From Bacillota bacterium (GTDB lineage: Bacteria > Bacillota > Clostridia > Acetivibrionales > DTU013), in assembly GCA_023412665.1 (NCBI GenBank), contig JAEZCA010000040.1, forward strand, positions 1 through 48,137: a DNA stretch of 48,137 nt. The letters are read 5' to 3'. Below are positions 44,388 through 48,137 of the stretch, piece after piece. Under the pieces are notes generated by a model that was given only the letters and a program-made list of their open reading frames with translations, ran no database searches and had not been told where the DNA came from. The position numbers and the translations under genes were made by a program. The first letter of the stretch is position 1, and every line of letters begins with the position of its first letter.

Positions 44388-44426
44388 ATTGTAATACTGT
44401 GTATTGTATTTGTCAACACAATACAC
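44388..44426 (-). promoter_or_regulatory. Promoter with operator dyad for the HTH-DUF2087 gene
   Basis: On the minus strand, TTGACA (44411-44416) and TACAAT (44388-44393) are separated by 17 bases. The perfect nine-base inverted repeat GTGTATTGT (44399-44407) and ACAATACAC (44418-44426), with ten bases between, covers the -35 box. This is very likely a repressor site, perhaps for the gene's own product. Confidence 0.65.
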
Positions 44427-44460
44427 GTACACTACATATTTCTACGAATACATATAACGA

Positions 44461-44489
44461 GGCCTTGCTATAATAATGATTGCAAGGCC
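44461..44489 (-). terminator. Hairpin after the transporter small-subunit gene
   Basis: GGCCTTGC and GCAAGGCC form a perfect eight-pair stem with a 13-base loop, 36 bases past the MetS stop. The T-content after it on the minus strand is low, so termination would be weak. Confidence 0.45.
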
Positions 44490-44524
44490 GGATAAATTTA
44501 AGTATATCATATGGTTTTAAAAGC

Positions 44525-44632
44525 CTATTTTCCTCTTTTGCCGGATCTTAATGAAATGGACAGTGTTACCACCAGTCCGCCCCATAGAACAATAGCACCA
44601 AAAAGCAAAAATAAAATGGAGGTGGCGGTCAT
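44525..44632 (-). CDS. MetS-type small subunit of the NSS transporter
   Basis: This 35-residue single-helix membrane protein opens MTATSILFLLFGAIVLWGGL and ends in a basic tail (RSGKRGK). It matches the MetS family, the small subunit that accompanies methionine/alanine importers of the NSS family (MetPS of Corynebacterium is the known example). Its ATG overlaps the transporter stop codon (ATGA), and a GGAGG site lies inside the transporter gene, so the two are translationally coupled. It is easily missed because of its size. Confidence 0.88.
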   Translation of the reverse strand: MTATSILFLLFGAIVLWGGLVVTLSISLRSGKRGK

Positions 44633-46146
44633 CTCTTCCCTCCTCCTTTCAATCCGTTTACATTTCCAAGGCTTCCTTCGTACCAGGGTCTCCTGCTAAT
44701 AATGAATGAAGCGGCTACTGATAATGCAATTACGCCCCAACCGAATATAACCGTCGCGTTCCTGTTATAATCTCCATAAGGCTTTGCGAATTCCCCTATC
44801 AGATTCTGGAGCAGCATAAAAATCAACACTGCTGGCGTCACATATTTTATCATGACATCCCACCACCTACCGACCGAATAATAGGATATAGCATTTGTAT
44901 GATCCCTGATAACAGCAGGTCCAAGAAACCACCCTACAACAACCGCTTCGGCAAGACCGACGACAACGATACCATATGAATTTACAAAAGCATCTACAAT
45001 ATCAAGGATGTAAAGACCTGCTCCGGTCGTGTATATTATACTGATGAGGTAACCGACCAAGCTGGCTATCGTTACGATCTTTTTCCTGCTGATCCCCGTT
45101 TTGTCGATCACAGCCGAGGAAAATGCCTCGACCATGGAAACAGAAGAGGTAAAACCGGCAAAAATAAGGCAGGTGAAAAAAAGAACGCCAAAATATTTTC
45201 CGAAGGTGCCCATTACGCTAAAGACTTCAGGAAATGCAACAAAGGCAAGACCGATGCTTTGCCCCGCCACCTGCTCCAGGCCTACTCCGCGAGCCGTTGC
45301 CATATAGCCAAGAATACTAAACACTCCTATTGCCGCAAGAAATTCAAAGCCGCAATTGGCAAAGGCCGTAATGAAAGCACTGTTGTTTATATCAGTTTTC
45401 TCCGGCAGATAGCTCGAATAGGTCATCATAACACCAAGGGCCAGGCTCAGCGAAAAAAACACCTGTCCGTATGCAGAAATCCAGACCTTGGTGTCAAGGA
45501 CCTTCGACCAGTCGGGAGTAAGCAGCTTATTCAGCCCCATTGTAGCGCCGGGCAGGGTAACGCCCCTGATAACAATAATGATCATAATAGCGACCAGCGC
45601 CGGCAGAAATATCTTGTTAAACTTTTCAATTCCTCCGGAAACACCTTTGTAGCATATATACCAATTGATAAGCCATATAGCTGTTATCGCCGCAAATACC
45701 GGCCATATAATTCTTCCAACCTGAAAGGGGCTGTCAGACACCTGTAAAAACTCATGAAAAAAGAAAGCATTCGGGTCAGATCCCCATGCTTGTGTAATAC
45801 TGAAATAAAGGTAGTTTACAGCCCAGCTTAGGATAACAGTATAGTATGTCAAAATTATTAGTGAGCTGATGCTTGGCCACCAGCCGATCCATTCCCACTT
45901 TTTGTTTGCTTTCGCAAGAGCCAGTGGCGTCGAGCCTCTGTACTTGTGCCCAAAGCCATATTCCAGTATCATCAGCGGAATACCTGCTGTAAATATCGCA
46001 AAGAAGTAAGGCACTAGAAAAGCCCCTCCGCCGTTGCTGTACAAGACATATGGATACCTCCATATGTTGCCGAGTCCTACCGCAGATCCAATCGCAGCAA
46101 GAATAAACCCAGCTTTAGATCCCCATTGCTCTCTTTTTCGTGCCAT
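44629..46146 (-). CDS. Sodium-dependent amino-acid transporter, NSS/SNF family
   Basis: This 505-residue transporter has about 12 membrane helices and the NSS first-helix signature GSAVGLGNIWRYPYVLYSNG, where sodium and substrate bind. LAAIGSAVGLGN, the ILEYGFGHKYRG loop and FTSSVSMVEAFSSAVID are also typical. It probably imports a neutral amino acid; pairing with MetS favours methionine or alanine. I set the start at ATG 46146 (AAAGGAG upstream); the longer frame adds 16 unsupported residues. A perfect palindrome about 60 bases upstream may be its operator. Confidence 0.93.
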   Translation of the reverse strand: MARKREQWGSKAGFILAAIGSAVGLGNIWRYPYVLYSNGGGAFLVPYFFAIFTAGIPLMILEYGFGHKYRGSTPLALAKANKKWEWIGWWPSISSLIILTYYTVILSWAVNYLYFSITQAWGSDPNAFFFHEFLQVSDSPFQVGRIIWPVFAAITAIWLINWYICYKGVSGGIEKFNKIFLPALVAIMIIIVIRGVTLPGATMGLNKLLTPDWSKVLDTKVWISAYGQVFFSLSLALGVMMTYSSYLPEKTDINNSAFITAFANCGFEFLAAIGVFSILGYMATARGVGLEQVAGQSIGLAFVAFPEVFSVMGTFGKYFGVLFFTCLIFAGFTSSVSMVEAFSSAVIDKTGISRKKIVTIASLVGYLISIIYTTGAGLYILDIVDAFVNSYGIVVVGLAEAVVVGWFLGPAVIRDHTNAISYYSVGRWWDVMIKYVTPAVLIFMLLQNLIGEFAKPYGDYNRNATVIFGWGVIALSVAASFIISRRPWYEGSLGNVNGLKGGGKR

Positions 46147-46203
46147 CTGGTTAACTCCTTTTGTTTTGTTTAAAACACATATATACTTTTCCATTGGGCT
46201 TTA

Positions 46204-46215
46204 ATGAATATTCAT
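46204..46215 (-). promoter_or_regulatory. Perfect palindrome upstream of the NSS transporter
   Basis: ATGAATATTCAT is a perfect 12-base palindrome 58 bases before the start codon. It recalls half of an arginine-repressor box but lacks the central spacer, so the protein that binds it is unknown. Confidence 0.35.
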
Positions 46216-46263
46216 GTAATGTCATGTAACAGAAGCGCTATGGCTTATTTCTGAAATGAGCAA

Positions 46264-46300
46264 AAAAAACAAACCCCTGCAACTATTGTGTTACGGGGGT
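46264..46300 (-). terminator. Terminator of the small membrane protein gene
   Basis: On the minus strand, ACCCCCGTAAC pairs with GTTGCAGGGGT (one mismatch, one G-T) around a six-base loop and runs into TTTGTTTTTTTT. It lies about 45 bases past the stop. Confidence 0.8.
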
Positions 46301-46345
46301 CATACAAACCTCGTATTAATTATCTGCAATTGGAATACAGGACAC

Positions 46346-46546
46346 CTATAGGTTAAGCAACTCAAGCACCTTGTAAGTTACAAATGCCGGCCAGACAAAC
46401 GCCTTCAGTATGCCCAGTACTCCGCCCCAAAAAGATGCAGCGCTCTGAAGAAAGTAAATTGCAGCTCCCACTATTGTTACAAAGTATGCGCCTCCCAGCA
46501 TTCCGCCGCTATTCATGTTACCTTTTCCGGAATTATTGTTTTCCAT
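46346..46546 (-). CDS. Small membrane protein, conserved hypothetical
   Basis: This 66-residue protein has an Asn/Gly-rich cytosolic head (1-16) and two membrane helices (about 18-38 and 42-62), with the phrases GGAYFVTIVGAAIYFLQ and FWGGVLGILKAFVWPAF. Similar small proteins occur widely in Firmicutes, with no known role. GGAGGG precedes ATG 46546 and a terminator follows, so it is a real single-gene unit. Its promoter (TAGACA, 17 bases, TATATA) is overlapped by an inverted repeat. Confidence 0.75.
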   Translation of the reverse strand: MENNNSGKGNMNSGGMLGGAYFVTIVGAAIYFLQSAASFWGGVLGILKAFVWPAFVTYKVLELLNL

Positions 46547-46583
46547 ACCCTTCCCTCCACCATTTTATTACCTGATCTATACA

Positions 46584-46631
46584 GATTTTGATTTGATATA
46601 TTTATATACTCAAAATCATATAGAATGTCTA
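46584..46631 (-). promoter_or_regulatory. Promoter with dyad before the 66-residue membrane protein
   Basis: On the minus strand, TAGACA (46626-46631) and TATATA (46603-46608) are separated by 17 bases. GATTTTGA (46584-46591) and TCAAAATC (46610-46617) form a perfect inverted repeat with an 18-base centre around the -10 box. Confidence 0.45.
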
Positions 46632-46710
46632 ATTTTTTTATATATTGCTGGATGCAGAAGGTAATTATGGGGTTTGAAATGTGGCTAAGAGGTGAAGGAC
46701 TTCCTGCAAG

Positions 46711-46825
46711 CTATTGTAAAAATTGAATTATTTTATTATTCACAATTTCAGGTTGTTCGTGGTTGACAGCATGGCCGGCATCCTTAATAATATCATACAC
46801 GAACCCGACATCATTCAAAATTTTG
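46711..46825 (-). pseudogene. Alpha/beta-hydrolase C-terminal remnant
   Basis: A minus-strand frame ends YDIIKDAGHAVNHEQPEIVN followed by a hydrophobic IIQFL end. This is the typical last helix and catalytic-His region (AGH) of alpha/beta hydrolases. The rest of the gene is absent: upstream comes an inverted repeat and then the recombinase remnant. It is a fragment, left by insertion or deletion. Confidence 0.6.
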
Positions 46826-46846
46826 CTTTCTTTTGCTAAAAGAAAG
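46826..46846. repeat. Nine-pair inverted repeat at the remnant junction
   Basis: CTTTCTTTT-GCT-AAAAGAAAG is perfectly symmetrical. It marks where hydrolase-like sequence ends and may be the edge of an old insertion. Confidence 0.5.
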
Positions 46847-46875
46847 TAACAAAGAAAAATCCTCCTTCATTCAAT

Positions 46876-47670
46876 TCAGCGTAGGTAATGTTCAACAACC
46901 ACAGACACCCTGCAATGGCCCAAATCATTTGACACGAGCCGAAAGATTTGCCGGACATAATTCCGGTAGTTGTTCAAAATTTCGTCACCCTTGTCTTTTT
47001 TCTGCTGAACAAGTTCCGCGTATCGTTCCCTGGCGTATTCTGCTCTGAATGCATGATTATCTATTTTCTTTGTGTATTTTGAAAATAAGTAGTCATCATT
47101 AGAATTCCTGTATCGCTCTTTGAACATATGTGCTTCCATTGCCATGCTTTGATGTTGTGTTCTTACTGGTATCCTTGGAACTAGTTTCTCAATTTGAGCT
47201 TTATACTTTTCGAGAATCGGAGCATTGCGAAATTTATAGCTTGATTGACGGGCCAAGCCGATAACCCGTTTGAAATAAGAGGATTGCCTGTAGATTACAG
47301 CCCATTCCCTCTGGTTCAGAGATAATTAATCCAGATTGGATTAAAAGCATCACAGATTGTGCTTTAAAGATGTTATGAACCTTTTTAAGAACCCAGAAAG
47401 AAAAATCCGCCGCCAAAAGCTCAGAGCATCGAGCCCATCGCTTTTGGTCAGACTTCTTCTGACATCAGAAATGCTGAGAAAATAATCGTATGACCTGACG
47501 GTCATCCGTTTATTTTCCCCCAAAATGCCGATGAATTTACTACGCTGTGTTACGAGAGAAGTAAAACCAATGTAGCGTCCTTTTTCATATGAAAAAAGCA
47601 CTTGTAAATTTGCTATTAAAGTAGCATCTTTATTATATGCCTGAATCTGCCTGAAAAAACGATTAGACAA
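46876..47670 (-). pseudogene. Decayed tyrosine recombinase (integrase), frameshifted
   Basis: Three overlapping minus-strand frames make up one broken integrase. The first piece (47670-47350) begins after a TTG start with SNRFFRQIQAYNKDATLI. The second (47416-47234) holds the box I arginine in LLFQTGYRLG. The third (47256-46876) holds HAFR (His68 and Arg71 of the piece), LGH (His114) and the nucleophile in EHYLR (Tyr124). All the catalytic residues are recognisable, but at least two frameshifts separate them and part of the core after box I is missing. It is a dead copy from a former mobile element. Sequencing error is the only other explanation. Confidence 0.6.
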
Positions 47671-47710
47671 TCACCTTGTTTATTGTGCTATATCATATTC
47701 AATTCGTTAT

Positions 47711-47770
47711 AAAATATTCAATGCCCAACAAAATTTTTTTTAAATTTTCTCGGACATTGAATATTTTTTT
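47711..47770. repeat. Thirteen-pair inverted repeat with T-tract
   Basis: AAAATATTCAATG (47711-47723) and CATTGAATATTTT (47755-47767) are perfectly complementary with a 31-base AT-rich loop. T-rich sequence follows on the plus strand. No gene reads into it, so it may be an element end or an orphan terminator. Confidence 0.45.
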
Positions 47771-47962
47771 GTCTTTTTTTCTATTACTTCGTCAACAAGC
47801 CAGGAATATAAACGGTTTGCAAAAAAATCTTGTTTTCATGATAAACTTATGCCAGTTTGACATGGTCAGCCTTGATAACATTTTGCTTCCATTTATGCTC
47901 CTGCTGGGCGACTCCATCATTACCAGTTGCTATTATGACCGTGGATTACTACCAATGATGTA

Positions 47963-48137
47963 TTAGTGATCGTGCTCAACAAGTGGGATGACAACTATAC
48001 CGCCTCTATGAATAATAAATGTATATTGATTATGCTCTTTGTCAAAATAGATCGAGTCTCTTTCAATTAAGCTATATGGCGCTTCTGGGGTACCGTTTTC
48101 GGATAGCTCAACCAACAAATTGTACATAGTCTCAATT
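47963..48137 (-). CDS. Partial hypothetical protein cut by the window edge
   Basis: The minus strand is open from the edge for 57 residues and then reaches a stop. It ends with YTFIIHRGGIVVIPLVEHDH and includes SENGTPEAPYSLIERDSIYF. The start is outside the window. The sequence looks like real coding (good composition, no low complexity), but I do not recognise a family. It lies next to recombinase remnants and may belong to the same accessory region. Confidence 0.55.
   Translation of the reverse strand, partial: IETMYNLLVELSENGTPEAPYSLIERDSIYFDKEHNQYTFIIHRGGIVVIPLVEHDH

Noticed and set aside
47676..47966. 96-residue rightward frame near the right end
   Set aside because: AT-driven hydrophobic sequence without a ribosome site; it spans the long inverted repeat.

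Overview
The window looks like a chromosomal segment of an anaerobic, Gram-positive Clostridia-type bacterium. Base composition is moderate. Ribosome binding sites are strong (GGAGG/AAGGAG) and intrinsic terminators are frequent. The gene content fits this: LL-diaminopimelate aminotransferase, a split 'archaeal-type' glutamate synthase, type III glutamine synthetase, a ferredoxin-tailed aldo/keto reductase-like protein, a CD3324-type regulator and a YesMN/LplABC sugar uptake system. The genus cannot be named from sequence alone.

Layout. 0-0.4 kb: a leftward promoter and leader that look like the upstream end of an rRNA operon lying off the left edge. 0.4-5.1 kb: a polytopic membrane protein, then a corrinoid methyl-transfer set (corrinoid protein, PocR/AraC regulator, MtaA/MtbA-like methyltransferase). 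5.1-14.9 kb, nearly all leftward: two family-4 uracil-DNA glycosylase-like genes (one without the Fe-S cysteines), a double-GNAT protein, an MFS transporter and glycerophosphodiesterase pair, an ACT/UPF0210 pair, an LCP cell-wall ligase, dapL and dapF. 15.0-17.0 kb: a DUF4380 protein, GtrA, a small inverted-repeat element and tRNA-Tyr. 17.0-20.0 kb: purA and pyrG.

20.1-29.4 kb is a nitrogen assimilation island. A five-gene split glutamate synthase (glutaminase, FMN/Fe-S synthase, ferredoxin, FAD oxidoreductase, GXGXG subunit) runs leftward. A type III glutamine synthetase and an ammonium transporter fused to a P-II domain run rightward. Both operons start from near-consensus promoters in one divergent region. 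Each predicted transcript begins almost at once with a hairpin plus U-tract of similar design: a basal stem, a small bulge, a five-pair GCAGA apical stem and a hexaloop. This paired attenuator arrangement is the most interesting regulatory structure I see.

29.4-39.5 kb: an acyl-CoA synthetase, a second small inverted-repeat element, a tRNA Glu-Asp-Thr operon with its own promoter and terminator, and a YesMN two-component system with an LplABC-type ABC importer. 39.7-41.3 kb holds small genes (Asn-rich protein, zinc-ribbon protein, CD3324 family) and a probable gene remnant. 41.3-44.4 kb holds a regulator (HTH-DUF2087) and two enzymes whose family catalytic motifs are altered: a transcarbamylase-like protein without the Ser-Thr-Arg-Thr phosphate motif and an aldo/keto reductase-like ferredoxin protein without the Tyr/Lys pair. 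Promoters here carry clean operator-like dyads, and this is a good candidate for an undescribed pathway. 44.5-46.5 kb: an NSS amino-acid transporter with its MetS-type small subunit, and a small membrane protein. 46.7-48.1 kb is decayed: a hydrolase tail, a frameshifted tyrosine recombinase and a partial unknown gene at the edge.
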